The notes under the pieces are model-generated. The model saw nothing but the letters and a program-made list of their open reading frames with translations, did not search any database and had not been told where the DNA came from. The translations under genes and the position numbers were made by a program. A DNA stretch of 64,000 bases from Vreelandella sulfidaeris (GTDB taxonomy: Bacteria > Pseudomonadota > Gammaproteobacteria > Pseudomonadales > Halomonadaceae), in assembly GCA_007182875.1 (NCBI GenBank), contig AP019514.1, positions 2,542,001-2,606,000 on the forward strand, read 5' to 3'. Positions 35,427 to 46,693 of this stretch are shown here, piece after piece (position 1 is the first letter of the stretch; each line of letters begins with the position of its first letter).

Positions 35427-36612
35427 ATGAGCAACCCCACCGACATTGTATTCTTAGCTGCTAAACGCACGCCCATGGGCGGCATGATGGGTAGCCTTGC
35501 GAGCATGACGGCACCACAGCTTGGCGCCGTCGCTATTAAAGCAGCGATCGAAGCATCAGGCATCGATCCTGCCGCGATCACCGAAGGTATTATGGGCTGC
35601 GTACTGCCAGCAGCGGTTAAGCAGGGGCCCGCTCGTCAGGCAATGCGACAAGCAGGTATTCCAGATGCCAACGGGGCCACCACCATCAATAAGTTATGTG
35701 GTTCCGGCATGAAAGCAACGATGCTTGCACACGACTTAATTAAAGCGGGCAGTGGCGATATTTTGCTCGCCGGGGTATGGAATCCATGTCCAACGCCCCG
35801 CATGTACTTGCCAAGGCACGCGGTGGCTACCGGCTGGGTCATGGCGAACTGAAAGACCATATGTTTCTGGATGGGCTGGAAGATGCCGAAACGGGCAAAC
35901 TGATGGGTGTATTTGCTCAGGATGTCGCCTCTGATCGCGGTTACACTCGCGAACGCCTGGACGATTTTGCAATTGCCTCGCTTGAACGCGCCATGGCAGC
36001 CACCAACACAGGTCACTTAGCGACCGAGATGGCCCCCGTCACTGTTACGTCCCGACAAGGCGAAACCTTGGTCGAACACGACGAGCAGCCCTTCCAAGCT
36101 AAGCTCGACAAAATACGTCAGCTGCGCCCCGCCTTTGCTAAAGACGGTACGATTACCGCCGCCAACGCTAGCTCAATTTCCGACGGCGCTTCCGCGCTTA
36201 TTTTGGCCAGCCAGGCAGCGGCAGATCAGCATGGCATTAAGCCACTCGCCCGAATGCTGGGACATACAACCCATTCACGCCACCCCAGTGAATTCACCAT
36301 TGCCCCTGTGGGGCGATTGAAAAACTGATGAAAAATCTGGGCTGGGGCGTTAATGACGTAGACCTATTCGAGATTAACGAAGCCTTTGCGGTGGTTACAC
36401 TGATGGCCATGGATGACTTGGACCTTCCCCATAGCAAGGTCAACGTCTTTGGCGGTGCCTGCGCCCAAGGCCACCCGATTGGGTCTACCGGCTCGCGCAT
36501 TATCGCCACGCTGATTCACGCGCTGCGCACAAAGGGTGGCAAACGAGGTATAGCAAGTTTATGCATTGGTGGCGGCGAAGCGACGGCCGTGGCCGTCGAG
36601 CTAATCGATTAG
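35427..36612 (+). CDS. Acetyl-CoA acetyltransferase/thiolase (frameshifted)
   Basis: About 395 residues. The ATG at 35427 follows AAGGAGAT. Catalytic elements: nucleophile in NKLCGSGMKA, His in CAQGHPIGSTGSR and second Cys in LCIGGGEATA. Other signatures: IVFLAAKRTPMGGMMGSLAS, AANASSISDGASALIL and LFEINEAFAVVTL. Breaks occur at about 35772 and about 36312, each repairable by one base. Divergent from the TetR gene. It likely completes the pathway started by the synthetase and SDR across the intergenic region. Confidence 0.9.
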
Positions 36613-36646
36613 CCAGCGATCTTTTAGGCTAATTCACCTCGATTAA

Positions 36647-36673
36647 CGCCCTGGCGCCATGTCAGCCAGGGCG
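36647..36673. terminator. Hairpin between convergent thiolase and chemoreceptor genes
   Basis: CGCCCTGGC and GCCAGGGCG form a nine-base stem around a nine-base loop. T-rich flanks are weak (GTTTAG), but the position between two converging genes supports a terminator role. Confidence 0.7.
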
Positions 36674-36696
36674 GTTTAGCAAATCGATGATCAACC

Positions 36697-38394
36697 TTAT
36701 GAGGCGACAAGCAAACAGGCTTTACCTTCATCCTGCTGAGGACGTGCTATGGCTGATCCCTCTTGGCTAAGCTGCTCCCATTCAGGGTATTCGACACCAT
36801 CTTGTTGAGCATAATGTGGACTTGCCCCAGTGGTGTCCTCGGTAACACTAAATTGACCAGCATACTCGCGCATCTGTAACGCCTCTTGGGATAGCCCTTC
36901 TGCGCTGTGGGCAGCCTGATTGACTAAGCGCATGGTCTCTTGTGTGGTGGTATCAATTTGCACGACCGCCTGATTGACCTCTTCAATGCCACGCCGCTGC
37001 TCTTCTGATGCATGAGCAATTTGCGTCATTAGCGTATTCACGTTACTCGCCGCCTGCATGATGGCACGGGTATGTTCACCTGCTTGCTGCGACAATATAC
37101 TGCCTTGTTGGATACTCGCACTTGACGCTTCAATACGAGTTCGAATCTCGCTGGCGGCATTCGCACTGCGCGTTGCCAGCGCACGCACTTCATTGGCGAC
37201 TACCGCAAAACCACGCCCATGCTCACCGGCACGCGCCGCTTCAACCGATGCATTGAGCGCTAAAATATTGGTTTGAAAAGCAATGCTTTCAATCATTCGA
37301 ATAATGCTTTGGATCTCGTCGGAATGACCATTTATCGCCTCCATGGTGGCAATAAACTGGGTAATCACTTCATCACCCTGCTGTGCCTTATGGGACACAT
37401 CCGCCGTTGACCGATTAACATGGGCCGCACTTTCGGCATTCTGATTAACCGTGGCGGTAAGCTGTTCCAAGCTCGCTGCCATCTGCTGCAAGGCGGACAC
37501 TTGGGTATCGGTTTGGCTCGCCAGGAGTTGGTTCTGTTCGGTCATCTCCTGGCTGTTGCTATACACCTGCTGGCTACTGGTAGTGAGGCGATTAACAGTC
37601 GTTGTCAAAGCGAGCTGCATACTGGCTAGCTCACTAAACAGCTGACCAATTTCATTGGATGAGGTGCGCCGTTACCGGCGCAGACAGATCCCCGTTAGCT
37701 ATGCGCTGGAAGTGCCCAGTGATCGTCTTCAATGGGCGCAGCACGTTTTACGCACGCCCCATACCACTACCGTCACTACCAAAAGCGCAGCACCAAGCGC
37801 TGCAATCACACCCCAAAAAAGTAGTGATGAGACCTGCTCAAAGCGTATAAGCAAGGCGTTTCCCCGCTGAGCGGAAGCGTCTAAAAAAGCCTCGGCGCTT
37901 GCCACAAAATGCTGACTACTCTCATCCACCCGCGACTCACCCGAGAAAAAACCTGATACGTCGCGCTCTTCAAGCATCATCATTTGAAGGCTGAGGTTAT
38001 TGTTAACAAATGATTGAAAGTTTGACGCTAACTGATCAACTAACGCCTGCTGCTCTTGATCAAAGTCGCTGGCTGTAAATTGATTGAAATTCTCAGTCGC
38101 GGCATCAAGCAACCGCTGGGCTTCTTCTATCAATGGGTCAGGTCGATCGAACGACGGTGTGCGAATTAACTCAGCCGCACGATTCATCTGAATACGCGCA
38201 CGCAAGAGCTGGGAGTAGGCGCTATCCAGGTGGCTAATTTGTGCCATGTCCCGTTCATGAAGCGACGTAAATGCTTCACGGCCAAAATGGTTGGCGAACA
38301 AACCCAGTGCGCCAATGACGACCACCAGCCCGCTAAAGGCAACTAACACGAGCGTCCAACTGGCTTTGACGCTTAAGTTGTTAATCCATTTCAT
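36697..38394 (-). CDS. Methyl-accepting chemotaxis protein coupled to arsC (one frameshift)
   Basis: Transmembrane chemoreceptor of about 565 residues. The first helix is [20 protein letters not shown] near residue 15. A periplasmic domain of about 155 residues with the look of a four-helix bundle follows ([20 protein letters not shown] onward). The second helix is [20 protein letters not shown], then come HAMP ([20 protein letters not shown]) and the signalling hairpin with [19 protein letters not shown]. The frame breaks right after the second helix at about 37740. There is no CheR-binding pentapeptide at the C-terminus. Its ATG overlaps the arsC stop as ATGA, so it is translated from the arsenic transcript. 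An arsenic-related sensing role is inference. Confidence 0.9.
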
Positions 38395-38831
38395 CTCGAC
38401 CCGCCCCTTTCAGTAAGATTAAGCAGTTGCGTGGAGGGCAGCCAGAGCTGCAGACGCCGACGAATCTCTAATAGCGCCTGCTCATAAGCATCTGACTTGC
38501 CGATCAAACGAGGGTCACGAATATCCCAGGACAGCACTTCGCCCGCCTCCCCCTTGCCAATCGCGGCAGGCTTGCTGGGCCTTGTCACAGAGCACAACGA
38601 CAAAATCGAAGGTCTCGCTTTCAAACTCATCCAACGATTTACTGCGCAAGCCTTCGGTAGGAGGCCGTGCTTGCGCAACGCTTCAAGCGTCAGCTGATGA
38701 GGCTCATCGGGTTCAGAACCGGCACTAAACGCTTCAAAACGATCATCTGCCATATGGCGAAGCAGCGCCTCTCCCATTAGAGACCGTGCAGAGTTAGCAT
38801 TGCAGAGGAATAACACGCGGCGCTTCGCCAT
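38391..38831 (-). CDS. arsC: ArsC, arsenate reductase of the low-molecular-weight phosphatase type (internal frame slip)
   Basis: 146 residues as read. The N-terminus MAKRRVLFLCNANSARSLMG has the CX5R anion loop (CNANSAR) and the end has the WDIRDP aspartate region. Between about residues 57 and 100 the read frame is foreign. Reading the neighbouring frame between about 38660 and 38530 gives PPTEGLRSKSLDEFESETFD, VVVLCDKAQQACRDWQGGG, which is what the family has. So two opposite indels leave an open ORF that hides a damaged centre. Divergent from arsH; the downstream MCP start overlaps its stop. Reduces arsenate to arsenite for export by Acr3. Confidence 0.88.
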   Translation of the reverse strand: MAKRRVLFLCNANSARSLMGEALLRHMADDRFEAFSAGSEPDEPHQLTLEALRKHGLLPKACAVNRWMSLKARPSILSLCSVTRPSKPAAIGKGEAGEVLSWDIRDPRLIGKSDAYEQALLEIRRRLQLWLPSTQLLNLTERGGSR

Positions 38832-38917
38832 AAATAAACAGCCTCTTATGTAGTTAATGGCTGCTACTCTACGCCGGCTTCATGACGGTAATATTGCAGG
38901 GCACACAGTTGCCCTAG

Positions 38918-38940
38918 AAATATACGAAAAACATATATGA
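38918..38940. promoter_or_regulatory. ArsR-like operator between arsC and arsH
   Basis: AAATATACG, five bases, then CATATAT form an imperfect inverted repeat (ATATACG against ATATATG). It sits midway between the divergent starts of arsC and arsH, and nearly the same sequence recurs at 43152-43175 upstream of gap. The AT-rich dyad is of the ArsR/SmtB kind. Confidence 0.7.
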
Positions 38941-38982
38941 TGGAGTCATTAAGCTAATAAGAGACAATCCGAGTAAACCGCG

Positions 38983-39720
38983 ATGACCTCACCGACTGAT
39001 TTTTCCGACCTGAATGATCTGCCTAATATAGACGCTGCACTCTTTGAACCGCCCAGCAGCGAACAGCTGGGTATTCCACATAGCACTGAACACGCACCTA
39101 AAATATTGCTGCTATACGGCTCTCTGCGTGAGCGCTCTTTCAGCCGGTTAGCGGTTGAGGAAGCCGCACGCTTGCTCAATGCCATGGGCGCAGAAACAAG
39201 AATCTTTGATCCCAGAGGGCTGCCATTACCGGATGCTGACGATGCCAGCCACCCCAAAGTCGATGAGCTACGCCAATTGGCCCAATGGTCAGAGGGGATG
39301 GTGTGGTGCTCTCCGGAGCGACACGGCGCAATGACCGGCATTATGAAGGCTCAAATAGACTGGATACCGCTTGTCTTGGGTGGCGTCCGCCCTACTCAGG
39401 GTAAGACATTGGCAGTCATGCAGGTTTGCGGTGGTTCGCAGTCCTTCAATACGGTCAATCAGCTACGTATCTTGGGGCGTTGGATGCGTATGCTGACGAT
39501 TCCCAATCAGTCCTCTGTGCCCAAAGCCTTTATGGAGTTTGATGAGAAAGATCGGATGAAGCCTTCACCGTTTTATGATCGTATCGTGGATGTCATGGAA
39601 GAGCTGGTGAAATTCACCTTACTAGTGCGTGATCGCAGTGACGTGCTGACGAATCGTTATTCGGAGCGCAAAGAGAGCGCTGCAGAACTCTCCAAGCGCG
39701 TTAACCAGCGCGCCATCTAA
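38983..39720 (+). CDS. arsH: ArsH, NADPH-dependent FMN reductase/organoarsenical oxidase
   Basis: 245 residues, frame intact. Flavodoxin-like protein with the phosphate-binding loop [40 protein letters not shown], and [20 protein letters not shown] with [17 protein letters not shown], all ArsH hallmarks. ArsH oxidises trivalent methyl and aromatic arsenicals in other bacteria. It is followed by acr3 after 12 bases and is divergent from arsC. Confidence 0.95.
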   Translation: MTSPTDFSDLNDLPNIDAALFEPPSSEQLGIPHSTEHAPKILLLYGSLRERSFSRLAVEEAARLLNAMGAETRIFDPRGLPLPDADDASHPKVDELRQLAQWSEGMVWCSPERHGAMTGIMKAQIDWIPLVLGGVRPTQGKTLAVMQVCGGSQSFNTVNQLRILGRWMRMLTIPNQSSVPKAFMEFDEKDRMKPSPFYDRIVDVMEELVKFTLLVRDRSDVLTNRYSERKESAAELSKRVNQRAI

Positions 39721-39732
39721 TAGGAGCTTCAT

Positions 39733-40801
39733 ATGCCAGCACTATATGACGACGCCTCGCCCTCCACCACCGAAGGCATGGGCGTGTTTGAACGCTACCT
39801 TACGCTATGGGTAGCACTCGCCATTGTGGTGGGCATCCTAGTTGGACAATTTATCCCAGCGGTACCGGAAACGCTTTCTCGCTTTGAAGTGGCGCAGGTG
39901 TCGATTCCGGTAGCGGTACTCATCTGGGCAATGATATTTCCCATGATGGCGCAAATTGATTTCACTTCGATTCTGGGCGTACGCCGTCAGCCCAAAGGTT
40001 TGATCATCACTACATCGGTGAACTGGTTGATTAAACCCTTCACTATGTTCGCCATCTCTTGGCTATTTCTGATGGTGATCTTTCGACCGTTTATTCCCGC
40101 CGACCTAGCCAGTCAGTATCTAGCCGGTGCAATTCTGCTGGGCGCCGCGCCGTGTACCGCCATGGTGTTTGTATGGAGCTACCTGACCCGCGGCGACGCC
40201 GCCTACACCCTGGTGCAAGTGGCGCTCAACGACCTGATCATGCTGTTTGCCTTTGCCCCCATTGTGGTCTTCCTACTAGGCATCTCCAATATTCAAGTGC
40301 CCTGGGACACCGTCGCCCTGTCGGTGGTGTTGTATATTGTGATTCCACTGGCAGCGGGCTATATCACGCGGCAAAGCTTGATTAATAGGAGCGGCGCTGA
40401 GTGGTACGACAACGTGTTTATGAAGCGCGTTAGCCCGATCACCCCCATTGGCTTGATCATTACCCTGGTGCTGCTATTCGCTTTCCAGGGCGAGGTCATT
40501 CTCAATAATCCGCTGCATATCGTATTGATCGCGATACCACTGATTATTCAAACCTTTCTAATCTTTTTATTGCCTATGGCTGGGCTAAAGCCTGGCGATT
40601 ACCGCATAACATTGCCGCACCGGGGCGATGATCGGCGCCAGCAACTTCTTTGAACTGGCGGTGGCAGCGGCTATCGCGCTATTTGGCTTACAGTCGGGCG
40701 CTGCACTGGCCACGGTCGTCGGTGTATTGGTTGAAGTCCCTTTGATGCTCGCGCTGGTAAGAATTGCCAATAAAACCCGGCATCATTTTCCAGCTGGATG
40801 A
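39733..40801 (+). CDS. acr3: Acr3-family arsenite efflux permease (one frameshift)
   Basis: About 355 residues, ten membrane helices. Conserved elements: [39 protein letters not shown], the essential-cysteine helix [20 protein letters not shown], and [16 protein letters not shown]. The break at about 40600 (GLKPGD...) is repaired in the neighbouring frame with [20 protein letters not shown], the conserved last region, and the protein ends at the TGA 40799-40801. Exports arsenite, using the membrane potential or proton gradient. Its stop lies three bases from that of the convergent arsJ. Confidence 0.93.
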
Positions 40802-40804
40802 CTT

Positions 40805-42075
40805 TCACTGACGCGTTTTAGAATCACTGCCTTGTGGCAACGCTAGCGCCATTAAGGCACTCGCTGCCACTAAGGCCGCGGACACCCACAGGCAGGCACT
40901 CAGCCCATAAGCCATATACAACCAGCCCGACAGTAGCGTGCCCATCAATCTCCCCATGGCATTGGCCATATAGTAAAAGCCGACATCCATGGAGACGCCA
41001 TCGGCGCGAGCATAATGCACGATCAAATAGCTGTGCCAGCTGGAATTGATCGCAAACAGCACCCCAAAGGCGAGCAACCCAACCACCAGCCAGCCCACTT
41101 GCGCCAAGGGCAGCATCGCCAACAAAATCGCCAATACCGCCAGCGCCGCCGCCCAACCAGCAGTAAGCGCCCGCGCATCCCCCTCTGATTAGCCGGGTTA
41201 ATTTAGGTGCCTGGGTTTGTACACCGCCATAACCGATCACCCATATCGCCAGCAGTCCGCCCACCGTCCAGTGTGTCCAACCATGCTGGTCGTATAAAAA
41301 CACCGGTAGTGCTACGACGAACCACACATCCCGCGCCGAAAACAGGCAAAAAACGCGCCGCAGAGAGCACGTTAATCGCGCGTGACTTTGAGATAATTTC
41401 TGAGAACTTGGGCTTTATTTTTTGGCGGCCTAAATCCGCCTTGAGCCGTAGCAGTGAAAGTAGCAATACGCCACCCAGCATCACCGCCATCACAAATACG
41501 GCGGCCTGGAAACCAATCAACGTTAACAGCAGCCCGCCGACAAAAAAACCCAGCCCTTTTAGCGCATTCTTAGAGCCGGTTAGCATCGCTACCCAGCGGT
41601 AAAGCGCGCTATTGGCATTGACGCTCTCTTTGGGCACCAACACCTTAACCGCACTTTTAGCGCTCATTTTATTAAGGTCTTTGGCAATCCCCGACAGCGC
41701 CTGAGCGGCCATTACCCAAGCGACTGTCAACAGGCTAGCGGGCACCATCAGCATGGCGAGGGCAATAATTTGCAGTCCCAGCCCTACGTTCATCGTGCGG
41801 TTGAGCCCTAACCGCGCACCCAACCAGCCACCTACCAGGTTAGTCACCACGCCGAAAGCTTCGTAAAACAGAAACAGCATGGCTATTTCTAGCGGCGAGT
41901 AGCCCAACTGGTGAAAGTGCATGACCACCAGCATGCGCAAGGCGCCATCCGTGATCGTGAACGCCCAGTAGTTGCCGGTAATCAGCATGTACTGGCGCAC
42001 CTCGAAAGGTAGCGCCTTTACCCTTCCCAGCATTGATTCAGCCACGAGCCACCTGCTCACCGCCCACCTACTCAC
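40805..42075 (-). CDS. arsJ: ArsJ, organoarsenical efflux MFS transporter (frameshifted)
   Basis: Major-facilitator protein of about 423 residues that exports 1-arseno-3-phosphoglycerate. [73 protein letters not shown] and [19 protein letters not shown] are distinctive of ArsJ. Breaks occur at about 41335 and 41170. The gap stop lies inside its start region: the GTG at 42075 overlaps gap by eight bases and an ATG at 42033 is the alternative, so the two are translated together. The pair gap-arsJ is a known arsenate-resistance pathway. Confidence 0.93.
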
Positions 42076-43083
42076 GCCCGACGATTAGCGCCAGCTCAGC
42101 GGTACGATTGGCGTAGCCCCACTCATTGTCATACCAGGCATAGAGTTTTAACTGAGTGCCGTTGACTACCATGGTAGAGAGTGCATCAATAATCGAGCTG
42201 CGCGGGTCGGTGCGGTAATCAATCGATACCAGCGGGCGCTCTTCGTAGCCCAGGATACCGGCAAGCTCACCATCGGCGGCAGCTTTAAGCGCCTGATTAA
42301 CCTGATCTACCGTCACTTCCTGCGCAAGCTCGAACACCATATCGGTAAGGGAAGCGTTAGCCAGGGGCACACGAATCGCATGGCCATTTAGCTTACCTTC
42401 CAGCTCTGGAAAATGGCTGTGATGGCTTTTGCTGAACCGGTGGTGGTGGGTATTAAGCTCATGCCGCAAGCGCGCGCACGACGCAGATCTTTATGCGGGG
42501 CATCCAGAATCGTTTGGGTATTGGTGATGTCGTGCACGGTAGTCATGGAACCGTGGCGGATACCAAACGTTTCCTGAATGACCTTGACCACCGGTGCCAG
42601 GCAGTTGGTGGTGCAGCTGGCAGCAGTGACGATCTTATGTTGAGCTGGGTCGTAAAGATGATCATTTACTCCCACCACCACATTGAGCACGCTCGCTTCT
42701 TTCATAGGCGCACTCACTACTACACGTCCGACGCCTTGGTCGAGATACGCTTGAAGCTTTTCAGTGGTTTTCATTTTGCCAGAGCATTCGATAACGACAT
42801 CGCTGCCTGACCAGTCGCTATCGGCAATTGCTTTATTAGCGCTAAAAGCAATAGATTTACCATCGATAACGATCGCGTTATCAGTTGCCGCGATGCCCTG
42901 CCCTGGGACCCAATGGCCGTGTACCGAATCAAACTCCAGCAGGTGGGCAAATGTTGCCGCATCACCGCCAGGGTCATTGATACGTGAAAGCTCAACGCTG
43001 CCCGCCTCAATCTGCGGCCACAGACTGCGTAGCGTTAAGCGCCCAATACGCCCAAAACCATTAATACCAATACGCAGTGCCAT
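42068..43083 (-). CDS. gap: Glyceraldehyde-3-phosphate dehydrogenase linked to arsJ (one frameshift)
   Basis: About 338 residues. The ATG at 43083 has AGGAGT four bases upstream; the open frame extends further but [16 protein letters not shown] is the canonical start. The NAD domain has [14 protein letters not shown] and the active-site Cys is in [22 protein letters not shown] shifted sequence marks the break near 42410, with the restored form reaching [19 protein letters not shown]. It ends [14 protein letters not shown]. With arsenate as substrate such dedicated GAPDHs make 1-arseno-3-phosphoglycerate, which ArsJ pumps out. The upstream region carries the operator shared with arsC/arsH, supporting an arsenic rather than a glycolytic role. 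Confidence 0.93.
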
Positions 43084-43151
43084 AATGACTCCTAATCTTA
43101 ATTTGCTCGGCGCCCGTTTTGCTGCGCTATCTGTATCTCGAAAGCTGCCCC

Positions 43152-43175
43152 AAATATACGCCAAAACATATATTT
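43152..43175. promoter_or_regulatory. ArsR-like operator upstream of gap
   Basis: AAATATACG, six bases, then CATATAT followed by TTG: nearly identical to the arsC/arsH site at 38918-38940. The two spacers differ by one base, which may be a homopolymer indel. Confidence 0.7.
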
Positions 43176-43182
43176 GTGATTA

Positions 43183-43229
43183 AAAAAATACAAAATCAAG
43201 CAGGCCCACTGTTCTATTGTGGGCCTGCT
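43183..43229 (-). terminator. Terminator of the pst operon
   Basis: AGCAGGCCCAC (43199-43209) pairs with GTGGGCCTGCT (43219-43229) over 11 bases. Read leftward it leads to a T-rich stretch ending in seven T (43183-43189). It separates pstB from the gap promoter. Confidence 0.9.
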
Positions 43230-43242
43230 AAGTAGGCGTTAA

Positions 43243-44082
43243 TTAGCCATAACGACCGGAGATATAATCTTCGGTTTTTTTCTTGGCCGGGGTTGAGAAC
43301 ATTACTTTCGTATCGTTGTACTCAATGATTTCCCCCAGGTGGAAAAAGGCCGTATAGTCCGCTACCCGCGCCGCCTGCTGCATGTTATGCGTCACCGTAA
43401 TAATGGTGAACTGCTCTTTCAGCTTATCCATTAAATCTTCGATAGTCGCTGTCGAAATTGGGTCAAGCGCTGAGGTTGGCTCATCCATCAGAATCACATC
43501 GGGTTGAACCGCAATGGCACGGGCAATACACAACCGCTGCTGCTGACCACCTGACAGAGAGGTGCCCGGTTCCTGCAGTTTGTCTTTCACTTCGTTCCAC
43601 AGCCCCGCGTCGCGCAATGCTTTTTCAACCAGTTCATCCTGCTCAGCTTTACGGCTTACCAAGTCGTGCATACGCGGCGCGTAGGCTACATTTTCATAAA
43701 TGGATTTCGGAAAGGGATTTGGCTTTTGGAATACCATCCCTACCCGCCGGCGCAGCGCCACTTCGTCCATTTTAGACGCGTTAACGTCACGCCCATCCAT
43801 CTCGACCAACCCTTCCGTACGCACGCTAGGAATCAAATCGTTCATGCGGTTGAGGCAGCGTAAGAAGGTCGATTTACCACACCCGGAAGGGCCAATCAGC
43901 GCCGTCACATTTTTCTGGAATAGATCAATATTAAGATTCTTCAGCGCTTGGTTTTTGCCATACCACAGGTTCAAATCGCGGACCCGGATGCTTAAATCAT
44001 GGCAGGCCTGATTGTTACGTGTATAGGGCTGCCCAACGGCTGGTTCATGCTGGTCGTTCATTACAGGTGCTTGGCTATTCAT
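43243..44082 (-). CDS. pstB: PstB, phosphate transport ATP-binding protein
   Basis: 279 residues, intact. ABC ATPase of the high-affinity phosphate importer: Walker [21 protein letters not shown], then [18 protein letters not shown], signature [16 protein letters not shown], Walker [17 protein letters not shown] and the H-loop [17 protein letters not shown]. The end EDYISGRYG is the common PstB C-terminus. Last gene of the pst operon; phoU, usually next, is absent and an ars-type promoter follows. Confidence 0.97.
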   Translation of the reverse strand: MNSQAPVMNDQHEPAVGQPYTRNNQACHDLSIRVRDLNLWYGKNQALKNLNIDLFQKNVTALIGPSGCGKSTFLRCLNRMNDLIPSVRTEGLVEMDGRDVNASKMDEVALRRRVGMVFQKPNPFPKSIYENVAYAPRMHDLVSRKAEQDELVEKALRDAGLWNEVKDKLQEPGTSLSGGQQQRLCIARAIAVQPDVILMDEPTSALDPISTATIEDLMDKLKEQFTIITVTHNMQQAARVADYTAFFHLGEIIEYNDTKVMFSTPAKKKTEDYISGRYG

Positions 44083-44108
44083 AGCAATGTCCTCTATAAC
44101 GCACTGGC

Positions 44109-45274
44109 CTACCAGCGGCGCTCAAATTTCTTACGTAACACAACGGCAAAAGCGTTGAGTGAAATGAGTATGGTGAGTAGTACCAAAATACCGCCGGCCG
44201 TTTTCTCTACGAACGCCTGCTCAGGTTCACCTGACCAAGTAAATATTTGCGCAGGTAACACTGTCGCTGCTTCGGTAAATGAAGCGCTCACATCAGGAAT
44301 AAACGCCACCATCCCAACAATAATCAGCGGCGCCGTTTCACCCATCGCTTGCGCAAGGCCGATAATGGAGCCGGTCATAATGCCAGGCATGGCTAACGGT
44401 AAAACATGATCACGTACGACCTGCCAGCGTGAACAGCCTACCCCAAATGCAGCGTGACGAATGGAATCCGGCACACTGCGCAGCGCTGTCCGCGTGGAAA
44501 TGATAATGACCGGCAATGTCATCAGCGCAAGCGTCATACCACCGGCTAACGGCGACGAACGCGGCACTCCGAAGAAGTTAATAAAGATCGCCAAACCTAG
44601 CAAACCGAATAGGATCGACGGAATCGCGGCCAGGTTATTGATATTGATTTCAATAGCTTGGGTAAAGCGGTTATCCGGCGCGAACTCTTCCAAATAGACC
44701 GCCGTCATGACGCCAATAGGAAACGAAATTGCCAGCGTTACGATCATGGTCATCACGGTACCGACCACGGCCGATAAAATCCCTGCATACTCAGCAATCT
44801 TTGAATCACCATTGGTAAAAACGTTTTATTAAACCGTAAATCTACCTTGCCAGACTCTACCAACGCATCAATGGTCTCTTGCTGCTCGGTGCTCAATCTA
44901 TTGCGGTGGCCCTTTAGGTATTGATCCACCTCGCTGGTCGCCAACACCCACTGTTCTTCACTGGTACCGATCATGCCGGGATTGTTGCGAAGCTCCATCG
45001 GGATCACACGCACCATCGTTCGACTGATAATGGGAAGTAACTCTTCATCGAACGCTTGGCGTCCGTCGGTTGCTGCTTCTTCGGTATAGTTGATCTCTAC
45101 TTGTACGTACGCTTGCTGGAAAGCAGGCAGCCCCTTAGTCAGCATGTCGGCAAAAAACAACACTAGGAATAAGCCTGCCAGGCCCAACGATCCCATGGAA
45201 ATCCACTTTAAGCGGGCAGATTTGCGGTGACGCCGCTTAAGCTGCTGGCTGATTTCGTCAAAAGTATGGCTCAT
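44109..45274 (-). CDS. pstA: PstA, phosphate ABC permease (one frameshift)
   Basis: About 388 residues with the long N-terminal region found in pseudomonad PstA ([19 protein letters not shown], a helix [16 protein letters not shown] and a periplasmic part). The permease domain begins near [20 protein letters not shown] with [15 protein letters not shown] sequence and [19 protein letters not shown]. The conserved cytoplasmic loop is [20 protein letters not shown]. The break is at about 44765. Partner of PstC. Confidence 0.94.
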
Positions 45275-45292
45275 CGAAACAGTTCCTCAGCG

Positions 45293-46539
45293 TTAAAGGT
45301 TATTCACGCGATATTTTTCGCGGAAGCGACGGATCATCAGCACAGACACCAAGTTAAGTGTGAGCGTGACAGCAAACAGAACTAAACCAAGTGCGAAGGC
45401 AGACAGCGTCTCCGCGCTTTCAAACTCTTGGTCGCCCGTCAAAGCCGCCACAATACGCACTGTCACCGTGGTCATATCTTCCAGCGGATTAGCGGTCAAG
45501 TTGGGGCGCATACCTGCGGCCATTACCACTATCATGGTTTCACCCAGCGCCCGCGACATACCTAGCAGCGCTGCTGAGATAATCCCTGGCAACGCGGCAG
45601 GGATGACTACATCACGAATGGTTTCCCCTTTAGTCATCCCCAATGCCAGCGACCCTTGACGCATGCTATCCGGTACCGAGTTGATCACATCATCGGAGAG
45701 CGATGAGATAAACGGTATGATCATAATACCCATCACCACACCTGGCGCGACGGCGTTATTGTAAGAAGCATCAAGGCCAAAAATCCGGCGATGTTGACGA
45801 TAATCGGCGCCACCGTAATCGCCGCGAAAAGCCGTATACAACAGTGGGTATACCCGCCAATACTTCCAAAACCGGTTTCGCGATAGTGCGCACATTACGC
45901 GGCGCGTACTCTGACATGTAAATCGCTGACAGCAAACCGATAGGCACCGCCACCAGCATAGCGATGGCGGTAATCATAAAGGTACCGGCGAATAGCGGTA
46001 CTGAGCCGAATTCTGCACCAGCCCCGTCTCCACGACCCGCTGATGCTAAAAGCTTGCGCCGGGATTCCATGTAGTGCCGGTAATAAATTCCCAAAAGCTG
46101 TGCATTTGGAAAAACGCAGCGCCTCGGAAATGATCGAGAACAAAATACCGAACGTCGTGAAAATCGAGATTAACGCTGCCCCGGCCAAGACCAAGCGGAT
46201 TACCCGCTCAATGGCCTGACGGGCGTGAAAATCAGGTTTGACTTGATTCAGACTCACCATCAGCCCCTATGGCTGCTATCACTAAGCTCGCCGCCAGCAG
46301 ATAAAGCGTTGGAATGTCTGCGCCCATTATTAGCAAAACAAAGCGCCCAGCGTACTCACTAGCACGGCTGGCCCGGCGGTCGAGAGCACGGTAAACCAAG
46401 CGTATTGATCTGGCTGAGCAAACATAGCCGTTCCAGCACTGCGTAGGCGGGCGGCTTTTGAACGGCCAGCAAAAACGCTAGCAGCCCCAGCAGCAGTAAC
46501 GCACCGCAAAAAAATCAGAAGAAGCTGGTTAGTCTGCAT
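45293..46539 (-). CDS. pstC: PstC, phosphate ABC permease (several frameshifts)
   Basis: About 415 residues. The ATG at 46539 begins [11 protein letters not shown]; fragments then read [40 protein letters not shown] with [40 protein letters not shown] with [20 protein letters not shown], then [19 protein letters not shown] sequence, and [20 protein letters not shown] with [20 protein letters not shown]. Frame breaks lie near 46470, 46330, 46110, 45880 and 45780. The long N-terminal region matches pseudomonad PstC rather than the shorter enteric form. Confidence 0.9.
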
Positions 46540-46645
46540 CGAATTTCTCTCGCATTACCTAATGAAATCGTATTGGCGACTACTTTGGGGCACAAACATT
46601 ACAGCAATGTGACAAACGCCAATATATAACTGCCGCAAAGACGAA

Positions 46646-46670
46646 AGGCCGACAGCTTACGCTGTCGGCC
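46646..46670 (-). terminator. Hairpin between pstS and pstC
   Basis: GGCCGACAGC-TTAC-GCTGTCGGCC, a ten-base perfect stem, lies 24 bases after pstS. It is followed leftward by only three T, so it may act as an attenuator giving more pstS than pstCAB mRNA. Confidence 0.75.
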
Positions 46671-46693
46671 ATTTTTATTTCTAACGAAACTAA

